Assembly: GCF_003634825.1 (NCBI RefSeq)
Contig: NZ_RBXD01000001.1
Location: forward strand, 642,501-706,500
Source: Flavobacterium sp. 123
Lineage (GTDB): Bacteria > Bacteroidota > Bacteroidia > Flavobacteriales > Flavobacteriaceae
Direction of reading: 5' to 3'
DNA length: 64,000 bases
Both the position numbers and the translations under genes were made by a program. Every line of letters starts with the position of its first letter. Within the stretch, counting starts at the first letter, position 1. Shown in pieces: positions 39,449 through 47,475 of this stretch. The notes under the pieces were generated by a model that saw only the letters and a program-made list of their open reading frames with translations, was not told where the DNA came from and ran no database searches.

Positions 39449-40723
39449 TTACGCTTCTTTTTTCAGCAATTCCATTCCAATTCCACATTTCAAACAGTTG
39501 CTTTTATTACAATACTCATTTTTTAGTTGCAACAAAGACTGTGTCTCAAATGCATTTGTTGATTTTATTCCAAAAGAATTAAATTTATCTATAATTGCAT
39601 TTTTCTCTGGAGCAACCTCATGAAGCAATTGCATTAGTTCTTCCAAAACATCTTTCCCTTGGCTTTTGGCATATGCGAACTGTAATGGAATAATTGTATT
39701 TATAATAATCAAATCAACGAAAGATTTTGACAGCCCTTTCTTTTTCTTTGGACTTTCTCTATCAAATTGATAATGATTTTGCCAATATAAAGAAGCCGAT
39801 ACCACAAGTATATGATAGATGTTTGCAACCGAATTAAAACCAATAATTTTCGAAAATAAATTGTGCTGACTATGATACAATCCTGCTAATTGAGAAAGAC
39901 GAATAGTAGGAAAGTTATCTGGACGATGTTTAAAAAAATGAACGGGTTCTATTATTGGTTTTTCTATTTGGTACTTATGCAACAAATAAAAATACCTGAA
40001 TTGTAAGTCTTTGAAATAAGCATCTTCTTTTTCTGAAGCCAATAATCCCGCTGTACCAAAGATTAAAGCTTCTAAGTTCTGCAATTCAAAATTCTCTTTT
40101 CTAATTATTGAAAAAGGAATTGATTTAGCGATTTTAAGAAAAATTTCACCATTGGTATTTAAACCGAAATTTTTGGCTAAAAGCCAAAACAAAACAGCTT
40201 CCCAATCCTGATTTGTTTCTTCCAATAAATCATAAATGGGTTGTGATTTTCTCTCTAAACGTTCTAAAAACAAACGTTCTTGCCAATTTTTAAAAACAAA
40301 GGAGTCTATTTTACTTAATTCTTTTTCACAAAAAATCCATGATTTTGGAGCAATCAATGCTTGATAATTTGTAATCGTTACGGCATCAACGTATTTTTTG
40401 AGTTCTAAAACGGGAATTTCAGAATTGTCACTCCTAAAAATCGTTGTATCGTTTTCCCAAACTACATGTAAAATCACGTTTTCATAAGCAGCATCTCTTT
40501 CATGATGATGGACATACCAATCCGAAGATTTAATATGGATTTCAACATTTCCTGCCCATTTTTGATTTCCAATTGTTATTTGAGCATTAAAAAAATCTGG
40601 TCCTGCCAATTCTAAATATTGACCAACATGAATGATAGTAATTTCCTCTCCTGTGAAAGTTCTGAGATTTAGCAAGTCAAATTTTTTGAACTTCCAGAGG
40701 TAATGAAGAAAATCTTCTTTCAT
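39449..40723 (-). CDS. DUF2851 family protein
   Basis: 424 residues, no signal or membrane segment, function unknown. Recognised from the N-terminal half: FNAQITIGNQKWAGNVEIH, KSSDWYVHHHERDAAYENV and ILHVVWEND, a beta-rich part with conserved His/Asp/Glu. The C-terminus has a Cys cluster (CNKSNCLKCGIG), which might bind metal. It is widespread as a single gene in Bacteroidetes. It follows the exonuclease gene with a 68-bp gap. Confidence 0.87.
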   Translation of the reverse strand: MKEDFLHYLWKFKKFDLLNLRTFTGEEITIIHVGQYLELAGPDFFNAQITIGNQKWAGNVEIHIKSSDWYVHHHERDAAYENVILHVVWENDTTIFRSDNSEIPVLELKKYVDAVTITNYQALIAPKSWIFCEKELSKIDSFVFKNWQERLFLERLERKSQPIYDLLEETNQDWEAVLFWLLAKNFGLNTNGEIFLKIAKSIPFSIIRKENFELQNLEALIFGTAGLLASEKEDAYFKDLQFRYFYLLHKYQIEKPIIEPVHFFKHRPDNFPTIRLSQLAGLYHSQHNLFSKIIGFNSVANIYHILVVSASLYWQNHYQFDRESPKKKKGLSKSFVDLIIINTIIPLQFAYAKSQGKDVLEELMQLLHEVAPEKNAIIDKFNSFGIKSTNAFETQSLLQLKNEYCNKSNCLKCGIGMELLKKEA

Positions 40724-40791
40724 GTTTCAGTCTTTAAATTAAAATAGATTAAAGACTAAAGTAACCAAAAAAACATAAAAATGAAAGAAAT

Positions 40792-41274
40792 TTACCTCAA
40801 TAAATACAATTTAGCACAAGCGCGCGCATCTGATAACGCTTCATGATGCTGGAGTTGAATATTCATTTCTCGACAACAATCACTCAGTTTTGTAGGTTTT
40901 AATCCTTTAGCCTTATAAATTTTTACCGTGCATTCCCATCGTGAAGCTATGTTTAACTCAGCATAATCTAAATTACAACTTGCCATCGATTTGGCTAAAA
41001 CATTTCGATCAAAACTCTCATTATGAGCTACAACTACTTTATTTTGAAGTCGTTTTTTTATTTCAGGGTAAACTTGTGCGAATGATTTTGCATTCACCGT
41101 ATCCTTTGGATAAATACCGTGAACTTGAATCGTAAAGGGTGAATACAAATTATTCGGTGGCTTAATTAAACTGACGAATTCATCTACAATTATTCCGTTT
41201 TCTACGGTTACAATTCCTACAGAGCAAGGATGGAATGCTGTAGCAGTTTCAAAATCTATTGCGGTAAAAGTCAT
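40792..41274 (-). CDS. DnaQ-like 3'-5' exonuclease
   Basis: 160 residues, a stand-alone DEDDh exonuclease domain: Asp and Glu in TAIDFETATAF (motif I), Asp in HNESFDRNVL (motif II), His and Asp in HEALSDARACAKL (motif III). All catalytic residues are present. It resembles PolC/epsilon-type proofreading domains, but is not linked to a polymerase here; it could serve DNA repair or RNA turnover. Confidence 0.9.
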   Translation of the reverse strand: MTFTAIDFETATAFHPCSVGIVTVENGIIVDEFVSLIKPPNNLYSPFTIQVHGIYPKDTVNAKSFAQVYPEIKKRLQNKVVVAHNESFDRNVLAKSMASCNLDYAELNIASRWECTVKIYKAKGLKPTKLSDCCREMNIQLQHHEALSDARACAKLYLLR

Positions 41275-41364
41275 TTATTTGTATTTATAAAAACTAAAAA
41301 CCACAAATCTAACGAATTTAATTCGGTAAACTTATGGCTCAAAATTTAATGTTTTAATAGAATT

Positions 41365-43326
41365 CTATTCAAAAAAATTCCAAACCAATCCAAAACGGAT
41401 TGTAAAATCACGATACGGATTATTAGGGGATGCGTAAAAATTATTGCCTGTCAAAGAAGAATTAAAATGCTCTGCTTTAAAATAAATTCTAGTTCTTTGA
41501 ATTCTAGCATTAACGAAAAAATCAAGATTTGGGAAATTTCCAATTTCTTTTTCTTTTTGAACAAAGAACTCTCCAATTACAGGATTATAATCATTCGCAT
41601 AGTATTTTGTAAAATAATTAAATACTATACCTGTTTGCAAATACAAGGCTTTCTTGAAAAAATAATTAGTGAAATAAATCGTATTCCTAGTTACAATTTC
41701 AGGCACATTCAGAATGGATTCTTGCTGAGATGTTTTTTGATATAAAAGGGTGTTGTCTAAAGCGAACTTCCCAAATTTGAATTCTTTGCCCACTTTGACC
41801 GAAAGGTAATTTATAGTTCCATCATATTGTGCAGGCGCAACAATTTGCGTCATACTCAACGCTTGAGTTGGGGTGGAAACATCTGCAAAATACAAATGAT
41901 CATTCAAAACCGAAAACTGAAATGAAGCATTAATCCAAGGCGTAGTTGCATTAGCAATTAAGGAATTAATTTTTTCGTTCTTAAAATCATTCGACCAATT
42001 GTATGCTACGTAACTACTTTGGTACAAATTATAATTGTTATTCGGCAATTTATTAATGTTTTGATACTGAAAAGTAAGTTGATTATCCTCGTTAATATCA
42101 TATTGCAGTTTAGCATCTAAATTAGATAACGACTGATTTGTAATAGATCGAGAGTACAAAAAGGTACCATTCCATTTGTTTTTTCGATATTGATATTGCC
42201 CACCGACATTATTTATATTTTGGCTTAAAGAACTTGGAACTATTTTCGTGTCGAAAATCAAAATTTGATTGTAATAATAGTTCGATCTAAAGTCATCAAC
42301 AAAAAATTGAAACTTTCCTAAAGTAGTGTTCTCGTATGCAAGCCCTACTCTATTATACATTTTATTATAATGCGTCTGGTCATTTATACCACTGCTTTTA
42401 TAAGAATCTCCAAATCTATATACCGTTCTTCCATTAGCGGATGATGTAACAGTAGCTTGATTGAATTCGAAAAACTTATTTTCGTAATTAAATTGATGCG
42501 CGATGTATAAATTATTAGCTCCTTTGGTTGGATTTATTCTAAAAGAATGGTCTAAAAATAGTCTTTTCCCTTTCAAAAAAGATTTGGCATCCGTCAAATA
42601 AACTTCTAATCGTTGGCGGTTTTTATAATCTATATTTTCACTTTCAAAATCTTCAACAGTTGTAATTCCGCCGTTTTCCTCGTTTAAAATATCTTGGTAG
42701 GTATAATGTGTGTTTGCAAAATAACGCTTGTTTTTAGAATTATAACTTAACGTAAATCTGAAATTCCCAGTACTTGACATTTGGTTAATATACTTCCCTT
42801 CTGAACGCAAACCTCTGTAAGCCAATGAAAAATTAAGGTTTTCAGATGTATTTAAAGTAACAAAAGAATCAACGGATTGTCCTTTCATTTGTGTAGTTTT
42901 AAAATACAATTCCGTTACTGGCGTAGCAACTGAAGCATATCTAATTTGATTTGCTTCCAAGAAATTAAAATGTTTCGCTTTGAATCCAAATTCAGGATAC
43001 GGAGAAAAATTAGTCAAACTATATTGCAATGTATTGTAAGTCTGACCGTCATTTGCGAAAGGCAAAAGCCCAAAATTATCCTTACGCAAATAATTATGGC
43101 TATACTCTTTTTGGATGGTTAGCGAGGTGTCAATATAAGTTGTATCGCGTTCCAATGTAATTATTCGATACATATCTAAAGTCGCTACTTTTTTCGGAAT
43201 TACATTTTTGGTTGAATCCGTAACACTGGTATATTTACTATTAAAATCTAACTCTTTACCACTCTTTATTTGAGAAAACAGTAACGTAGGTAATGCTAAA
43301 AAAATTAAAGAAGTAAGAATTCTCAT
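41365..43326 (-). CDS. Putative outer-membrane porin (Bacteroidetes putative-porin family)
   Basis: 653 residues from the ATG at 43326, which gives a clean signal peptide (MRILTSLIFLALPTLLFSQ); the upstream in-frame ATG at 43350 would add eight residues that spoil it. The mature protein is rich in alternating aromatic/polar strands (for example YFANTHYTYQDIL, FQFFVDDFRSNYYYN) and ends in Phe-containing strand FRIRFGLVWNFFE-like TIRFGLVWNFFE, as outer-membrane beta-barrels do. There is no plug or TonB box. Substrate unknown. Confidence 0.82.
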   Translation of the reverse strand: MRILTSLIFLALPTLLFSQIKSGKELDFNSKYTSVTDSTKNVIPKKVATLDMYRIITLERDTTYIDTSLTIQKEYSHNYLRKDNFGLLPFANDGQTYNTLQYSLTNFSPYPEFGFKAKHFNFLEANQIRYASVATPVTELYFKTTQMKGQSVDSFVTLNTSENLNFSLAYRGLRSEGKYINQMSSTGNFRFTLSYNSKNKRYFANTHYTYQDILNEENGGITTVEDFESENIDYKNRQRLEVYLTDAKSFLKGKRLFLDHSFRINPTKGANNLYIAHQFNYENKFFEFNQATVTSSANGRTVYRFGDSYKSSGINDQTHYNKMYNRVGLAYENTTLGKFQFFVDDFRSNYYYNQILIFDTKIVPSSLSQNINNVGGQYQYRKNKWNGTFLYSRSITNQSLSNLDAKLQYDINEDNQLTFQYQNINKLPNNNYNLYQSSYVAYNWSNDFKNEKINSLIANATTPWINASFQFSVLNDHLYFADVSTPTQALSMTQIVAPAQYDGTINYLSVKVGKEFKFGKFALDNTLLYQKTSQQESILNVPEIVTRNTIYFTNYFFKKALYLQTGIVFNYFTKYYANDYNPVIGEFFVQKEKEIGNFPNLDFFVNARIQRTRIYFKAEHFNSSLTGNNFYASPNNPYRDFTIRFGLVWNFFE

Positions 43327-43498
43327 TTGGAAAAAGATATAATTAGGCAATCGTTTTTTACAATTTTTATTCCCGCAAAGGTAAATGATAAAAACATATA
43401 AATAAAAAAACCATTTAATTTATGATTTGCTATAGTAAATGGTGTTAGAACGAAATTTTATAAAGAAAATTTTATAATATTTGTCTTCAAAAAAAATT

Positions 43499-44098
43499 AT
43501 GCTGCAACTTAATTATTCTGAATTCATTCTAGAAACGGGCACTGACGAGGCTGGTCGTGGCTGCCTTGCCGGCCCTGTTACTGCTGCAGCTGTTATTCTT
43601 CCAGCTAATTTTGAGAATAAAATTTTAAATGACAGCAAGCAATTATCCGAAAAAGTACGCGAGCAATTAAAACCTATCATTGAACAACAAGCGCTTTGTT
43701 TTGCAGTAACGCATTTAGAACCATTGGTTATAGACGAAATAAATATTCTAAATGCTTCTATAAAAGCCATGCAAGAAAGTATTTTGAAACTTAACCCAAA
43801 ACCCGAATATATTATTGTAGACGGAAACCGTTTCAAACCTGTTCTTGATATTCCGCATACTTGTATTGTAAAAGGCGACGCTAAGTTTATGAGTATTGCT
43901 GCGGCTTCAGTACTGGCAAAAACGTATCGTGACGAATACATGAATCGAATTCACGAAGAATTTCCTATGTACAATTGGAAACAAAATAAAGGGTATCCAA
44001 CCAAAGAACACCGGGAAGCAATTCGAAAATATGGCACAACTAAATACCACCGAATGAGTTTTAGACTCTTACCCGAACAATTGAAATTAAATATCTAG
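43499..44098 (+). CDS. rnhB: Ribonuclease HII
   Basis: Endonuclease that cuts RNA in RNA-DNA hybrids and removes misincorporated ribonucleotides; 199 residues from the ATG at 43499 (an in-frame TTG at 43481 is less likely). Metal ligands are in [13 protein letters not shown] (Asp, Glu) and in IIVDGNRF, plus Asp in [13 protein letters not shown]. Its last codons and stop lie in a 20-bp sequence that recurs exactly at the end of lipB, 1.65 kb away. Confidence 0.96.
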   Translation: MLQLNYSEFILETGTDEAGRGCLAGPVTAAAVILPANFENKILNDSKQLSEKVREQLKPIIEQQALCFAVTHLEPLVIDEINILNASIKAMQESILKLNPKPEYIIVDGNRFKPVLDIPHTCIVKGDAKFMSIAAASVLAKTYRDEYMNRIHEEFPMYNWKQNKGYPTKEHREAIRKYGTTKYHRMSFRLLPEQLKLNI

Positions 44099-44101
44099 AT
44101 T
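44082..44101 (+). repeat. 20-bp direct repeat, left copy (in the rnhB 3' end)
   Basis: TGAAATTAAATATCTAGATT, identical to 45733-45752. It contains the rnhB stop codon TAG in the palindrome ATCTAGAT. Confidence 0.9.
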
Positions 44102-44166
44102 GTTAGATATCTCGAAAGTTCATTAGATAATTTGTAAAGAATTATTTATATATTTGAGAAACAAAT

Positions 44167-44248
44167 AAGTCTGCTATTTGTCAGACAAATCCACCCGATT
44201 TAGGGGTGATAAGTCTGATTCTGTCAGACCTATATACAAGTTGGCGGT
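44167..44248. repeat. Dyad element before the first cassette gene, ending in GTTGGCGGT
   Basis: Two related hairpins, AAGTCTG-N7-TCAGAC (44167-44186) and AAGTCTG-N7-CAGAC (44211-44229), flank CACCC/GGGTG, giving overall dyad symmetry centred near 44199. It is followed by GTTGGCGGT at 44240-44248, the exact inverse of ACCGCCAAC at 44896-44904. It differs in sequence from the later palindromes. Confidence 0.6.
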
Positions 44249-44304
44249 CAGTTTAGCCGAACGAAACGAAAAACCGAAAATAGAAAAACAAATCCACGAA
44301 AATA

Positions 44305-44886
44305 ATGAGTTTAGATTTAAATGTTTACGTTGAAAAATTATCAGACGAATTAATTCCTAAAATTGTTAAAAGACTAAATGATTTTGATATGAATGTAGAA
44401 ATTCATCCAGATTTTTCATTTGAAACTCAAGAAGGTTTTTTACCGTTTAAGTTTATTTTAAAAAATCCACACTTAGAAATTTTAACAGAAAAGAAACTTA
44501 TAAGTGGCTTTGAAATTTATATTGACAATTATGATTTTAATGCAGAAAAGGAAAGTCTAAAACCAAAATTAAACTTCTTTGAAAAAATACTTGGAAAAAA
44601 GCAAGTTAGTGTTGAAATCGCAGAACCCGAAATAGAAAATCGTTTACAGAAGTGCAAGAAAGTTGTTAATTTTGTCTGGCATTCAGGCGATAGCTTTGAA
44701 TTAAGATTTGCGAGTTTAACTAGTGCCATTTTAACCGAACTAACTAATGGAGTTTGTTGTTATCCAGCAGATGATATTTGGTACGAAAATAAAAATATTG
44801 TAGAAGAAGCATATAAAGAAATTAAAGAATTCGAATCAACAATAAAAGAAAAAAATCTTCAATATCACGAATTTACAGAATGGTAA
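44305..44886 (+). CDS. Orphan protein of unknown function (cassette gene 1)
   Basis: 193 residues, acidic, no signal peptide or membrane segment, so cytosolic. I do not recognise a family. Visible features: an N-terminal helix-rich part (NVYVEKLSDELIPKIVKRLN), a Lys-rich middle (EKILGKKQ), a stretch VNFVWHSGDSFELRFASL followed by TNGVCCYPADDIWYE, and a Glu/Lys-rich C-terminus. The size and composition are like immunity-type or regulatory accessory proteins, but that is only an impression. It stands alone between the two inverted copies of GTTGGCGGT and begins 56 bases after the first; its stop codon is 9 bases before the second. Confidence 0.75.
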   Translation: MSLDLNVYVEKLSDELIPKIVKRLNDFDMNVEIHPDFSFETQEGFLPFKFILKNPHLEILTEKKLISGFEIYIDNYDFNAEKESLKPKLNFFEKILGKKQVSVEIAEPEIENRLQKCKKVVNFVWHSGDSFELRFASLTSAILTELTNGVCCYPADDIWYENKNIVEEAYKEIKEFESTIKEKNLQYHEFTEW

Positions 44887-44895
44887 AAAAACCGA

Positions 44896-45032
44896 ACCGC
44901 CAACACACGCTACAAGCAATTTGGGTTTTAGGCTTAATTTAAAATTGGTTTTGTATTTGGAAGATTTGGCAAATCCGAAGAATGGGCTTAATTTAGTCCC
45001 AAACTGCTTGTAGCGCGAGAACGTTATGGGTT
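44896..45032. repeat. attC-like large imperfect palindrome (complete copy)
   Basis: Begins with ACCGCCAAC (44896-44904, inverse of the start of cassette 1) and ends with GTTATGGGTT (45023-45032, inverse of the end of cassette 2). Inner arms CGCTACAAGCAATTTGGG (44908-44925) and CCCAAACTGCTTGTAGCG (44998-45015) pair over 18 bases with one mismatch. In the centre lie GATTTG-G-CAAATC and an 11-bp direct repeat GGCTTAATTTA (44931-44941, 44985-44995). Confidence 0.75.
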
Positions 45033-45098
45033 ACTTGTGCAGAAATGACGCTGAAGAAAACAATCAATAAGTTGTGTTCACTTTAAAAAACTATCTAA

Positions 45099-45602
45099 AT
45101 GAAGAATTACGTTTGTCTATTGTTATTCATATTTCCATTAATAATGAATGGACAGGATTTGTCAAATAAAATTGAAAACTCTACTTTAAAATTTAGAGAA
45201 TTGTTTTTAGAAAAAAATTTCGAAACGCTTTCAGATTTCGCAACACCAAAACTAATCGAATATTTGAAAACAAAACAGGATTTAGTTTTCTTATTAACGG
45301 AAATGAGTAAAAACGCTGAATCAAAAGGAGCTAAAGTAACAAACATTACATTCGGGAAGAACTCTGAAATAATTAGCTATAAAAACCAACTACAATGTAG
45401 TATTCCTTTCAGCTTGGAAATGGAAGACGCTAAAAAGAAAGTAAAATTCACATCTGGTTTAGCATTGATTTCGTTCGACAAAGGAGAAACTTGGTTTTAT
45501 ACTTTTAAAGTCGAAAAAGAACCAAAAACAAATAATGAAATTCTAGATTTAGATGCCCGAATAGTTATTGCCGAAAGAAATCAAATCGTCGTTAACAAAT
45601 AA
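45099..45602 (+). CDS. Exported orphan protein of unknown function (cassette gene 2)
   Basis: 167 residues. A signal peptide is clear (MKNYVCLLLFIFPLIMNGQ, cleavage near NGQ-D). The mature part of about 148 residues is Lys/Glu-rich with KFRELFLEKNFETLSDFATP, NITFGKNSEIISYKN and FTSGLALISFDKGETWFYTF. The FDKGETWFYTF end recalls the NTF2-like/DUF3887-type fold of small secreted proteins, but I cannot assign a family. It lies between GTTATGGGTT (45023) and AACCCATAAC (45652) and so forms the second cassette. Confidence 0.75.
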   Translation: MKNYVCLLLFIFPLIMNGQDLSNKIENSTLKFRELFLEKNFETLSDFATPKLIEYLKTKQDLVFLLTEMSKNAESKGAKVTNITFGKNSEIISYKNQLQCSIPFSLEMEDAKKKVKFTSGLALISFDKGETWFYTFKVEKEPKTNNEILDLDARIVIAERNQIVVNK

Positions 45603-45651
45603 AAAAGGTTGGATATGGAAGAATCTAAATACAATTTCGACTAAAACAAAC

Positions 45652-45732
45652 AACCCATAACAAACGCTACAAGCAATTTGGTCAATTAACTTAATGAAAA
45701 GTTGGTTTTGTATTTGGAATGATTTGATTCGC
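45652..45732. repeat. attC-like palindrome, left half only
   Basis: Begins with AACCCATAAC (45652-45661, exact inverse of 45023-45032). It shares CGCTACAAGCAATTTGG (45665-45681), TTGGTTTTGTATTTGGAA (45702-45719) and GATTTG (45721-45726) with the complete copy at the same spacing. The right half is absent; the sequence passes directly into the 20-bp direct repeat at 45733. Confidence 0.75.
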
Positions 45733-45752
45733 TGAAATTAAATATCTAGATT
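45733..45752 (+). repeat. 20-bp direct repeat, right copy (in the lipB 3' end)
   Basis: Identical to 44082-44101. On the minus strand the same ATCTAGAT palindrome supplies the lipB stop codon (45746-45748). Confidence 0.9.
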
Positions 45753-46459
45753 TTTGAAACAATCGAACAGCCAAACAATGCGGTAAAATATTTTAGGATT
45801 TTTGCTTTAACTTCTTCTTCATCAACTCTTTCAACTCCAAGTTCTACATTCAAAGAGGTTACTGCTTTACCACGAATACCACACGGTATAATATTATCAA
45901 AATAACCCAAATCTGCATTTACGTTTAAAGCAAATCCGTGCATGGTTACCCAGCGGGAAGCACGAACACCCATAGCACAAATTTTACGGGCAAATGGTGT
46001 TCCTACACCTAACCAAACGCCTGTTTCGCCTTCGCTTCTGCCGCAAGTTAATCCGTAATCCTGAAGCGTTAGAATAATAGCTTCTTCTAGAAAACGCAAG
46101 TATTTATGTATGTCCGTGAAAAAATTTTCCAAATCAATAATTGGGTAACCTACTATTTGGCCAGGTCCGTGATAGGTAATATCTCCGCCTCGATTGATTT
46201 TGTAAAACCTTGCTCCTTTGGCCTCCAATTGCTTTTCGGATAAAAGTAAATTACTCAAATCACCGCTTTTCCCTAAGGTGTAAACATGAGGATGTTCTAC
46301 AAAAAGAAAATAATTAGCTGTCGGAATGTTCGTTTCTTCTCTTCTGTTCTTGATTTTCAAATCAACAATTCCTTTGAACAATTCTTCTTGGTATTCCCAA
46401 GTTGCTTTGTAATCTTTATTTCCTAAATCTTGAAGTTGGATTGTTTTGTTCATAGTCAT
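45746..46459 (-). CDS. lipB: Octanoyltransferase LipB
   Basis: Transfers octanoyl from ACP to lipoyl domains, the first step of lipoate synthesis; 237 residues. Motifs: RGGDITYHGPGQIVGYPI, the Lys-containing KICAMGVRASRWVTMHG and the acyl-carrying Cys in IPCGIRGKAVTSL. All are intact. ATGs at 46459 and 46453 are both possible. Its C-terminal codons lie in the right copy of the 20-bp direct repeat. Confidence 0.95.
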   Translation of the reverse strand: MTMNKTIQLQDLGNKDYKATWEYQEELFKGIVDLKIKNRREETNIPTANYFLFVEHPHVYTLGKSGDLSNLLLSEKQLEAKGARFYKINRGGDITYHGPGQIVGYPIIDLENFFTDIHKYLRFLEEAIILTLQDYGLTCGRSEGETGVWLGVGTPFARKICAMGVRASRWVTMHGFALNVNADLGYFDNIIPCGIRGKAVTSLNVELGVERVDEEEVKAKILKYFTALFGCSIVSKI

Positions 46460-46520
46460 TGCGATGAGTTACGAGGTACGAAGCAAAGCCATCTTACTTC
46501 ATTCTTTTATTTGTGAATTG

Positions 46521-46528
46521 CAAAGGTA
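46521..46528 (-). promoter_or_regulatory. -7 box of the lipB promoter
   Basis: TACCTTTG on the minus strand fits TAnnTTTG, 61 bases before the lipB ATG. Confidence 0.45.
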
Positions 46529-46572
46529 CAAAGTTTGAATGACGAATAATAAAGTTGTTCATTATTCATTAT

Positions 46573-46633
46573 GTTGTCAAGTCGAGCGCAGTCGAGACTC
46601 AACTTAAGTCTCGACTGCGCTCGACTTGACAAC
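46573..46633. repeat. Perfect 27-bp inverted repeat (REP-like hairpin)
   Basis: Arms 46573-46599 and 46607-46633 are fully complementary with a seven-base spacer CAACTTA. The core CGAGCGCAGTCGAG is about half G+C in an A+T-rich setting. It lies between lipB and the lipoprotein gene, both on the minus strand. Confidence 0.92.
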
Positions 46634-46662
46634 GAAAGAGCTGATATAAACTGTTCCTAAAC

Positions 46663-47391
46663 CTAATCCAAAATCACCTCAAGGTTTGTGCTTTCTGGAT
46701 TTTGCAAACAATCAGAGAGGAGAAATTCTAGTGTCAAGGACTTTTTGTCTTCACTGATTTTTGCATTAGTGTTTGAAACTGACTTTATTTTTTGAGGAAA
46801 ATGATATTTTAAAACATACGGCTGATTGATTTTAAAATGAGCCGCTCGGTTTTTTAATCCTGAGATTTTGTCTTGCTGTTTTTTTAATTCTAATGAATCT
46901 GTAATTTTTACAATTCTTTTGAAAATGTTTTTTTCAAAAGTATAACTTACATTATAGTAATGCTCTTCGGCACTCAAGGCATAATTGTGTTTCAAATCAT
47001 CCTCATATTCTTGGGTTTTATATAGATCAGGAACTGCTGAAATTGTATTGAAATTTTGAGTGATTGTGGTTCGGAATTCTTTCTCATAAGAACTTTTTTT
47101 AATATGAACATTCACATTTTCAAACTTTTGAAAAATAGCTTGTTCTGATGCTGGAAGTCGCAAGAATGTCTCCGAATATTTTGTGATAATATCTTTGAAC
47201 ACATAGGTTGTATCTTGAAAAATATCTTCTTTTGAATAATTTTCTGCTGCTAATTGCATATATGTTTGCTCATCCCGATGCAATTCGGTTTGTATTTTTC
47301 CGCTTCCATCTTCGTTTAAGTAAATGGTTTCCGTTATTTGGCAACTTGAGGCAAAAATCGATAGTAGCAAGAAGATGTATTTTCTCATCAA
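46663..47391 (-). CDS. Lipoprotein of unknown function
   Basis: 242 residues. Signal with lipobox FASSC (Cys about residue 17), so an acylated envelope protein. The mature N-terminus TETIYLNEDGSGKIQTEL resembles the start of LppM/DUF3153-like beta-rich lipoproteins, but this is a weak resemblance. The rest is Lys/Glu-rich with no recognised motif; a strand pattern near the C-terminus (KYHFPQKIKSVSNTNAKIS) suggests a beta domain. Monocistronic, downstream hairpin at 46573-46633. Confidence 0.82.
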   Translation of the reverse strand: MMRKYIFLLLSIFASSCQITETIYLNEDGSGKIQTELHRDEQTYMQLAAENYSKEDIFQDTTYVFKDIITKYSETFLRLPASEQAIFQKFENVNVHIKKSSYEKEFRTTITQNFNTISAVPDLYKTQEYEDDLKHNYALSAEEHYYNVSYTFEKNIFKRIVKITDSLELKKQQDKISGLKNRAAHFKINQPYVLKYHFPQKIKSVSNTNAKISEDKKSLTLEFLLSDCLQNPESTNLEVILD

Positions 47392-47475
47392 GTAATTTAA
47401 ATTAAAAAATTAGTCTCAAATATACACTTTTTGTGTTATTTTTCTCTCTATTTTGAAAAACAAAAAGCTGTAGAA

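Larger units (their letters stand above)
44082..45752. mobile_element. Candidate cassette-type element between rnhB and lipB
   Basis: The segment is bounded by a 20-bp perfect direct repeat (44082-44101 and 45733-45752). It holds two orphan genes, each enclosed by its own inverted repeat (GTTGGCGGT...ACCGCCAAC and GTTATGGGTT...AACCCATAAC), and a large palindrome present once in full and once in part. Removing one direct-repeat copy with the insert would leave rnhB and lipB ending tail-to-tail in ATCTAGAT. No recombinase gene lies inside. The mobile nature is inferred from the architecture only. Confidence 0.55.

Noticed and set aside
44896..45032. Rho-independent terminator
   Set aside because: Although folded, it has no T-run after the stem, is 137 bases long, and its outer ends match gene-specific distant sequences.
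46573..46633. CRISPR repeat
   Set aside because: A single palindrome with no regularly spaced further copies in the window.
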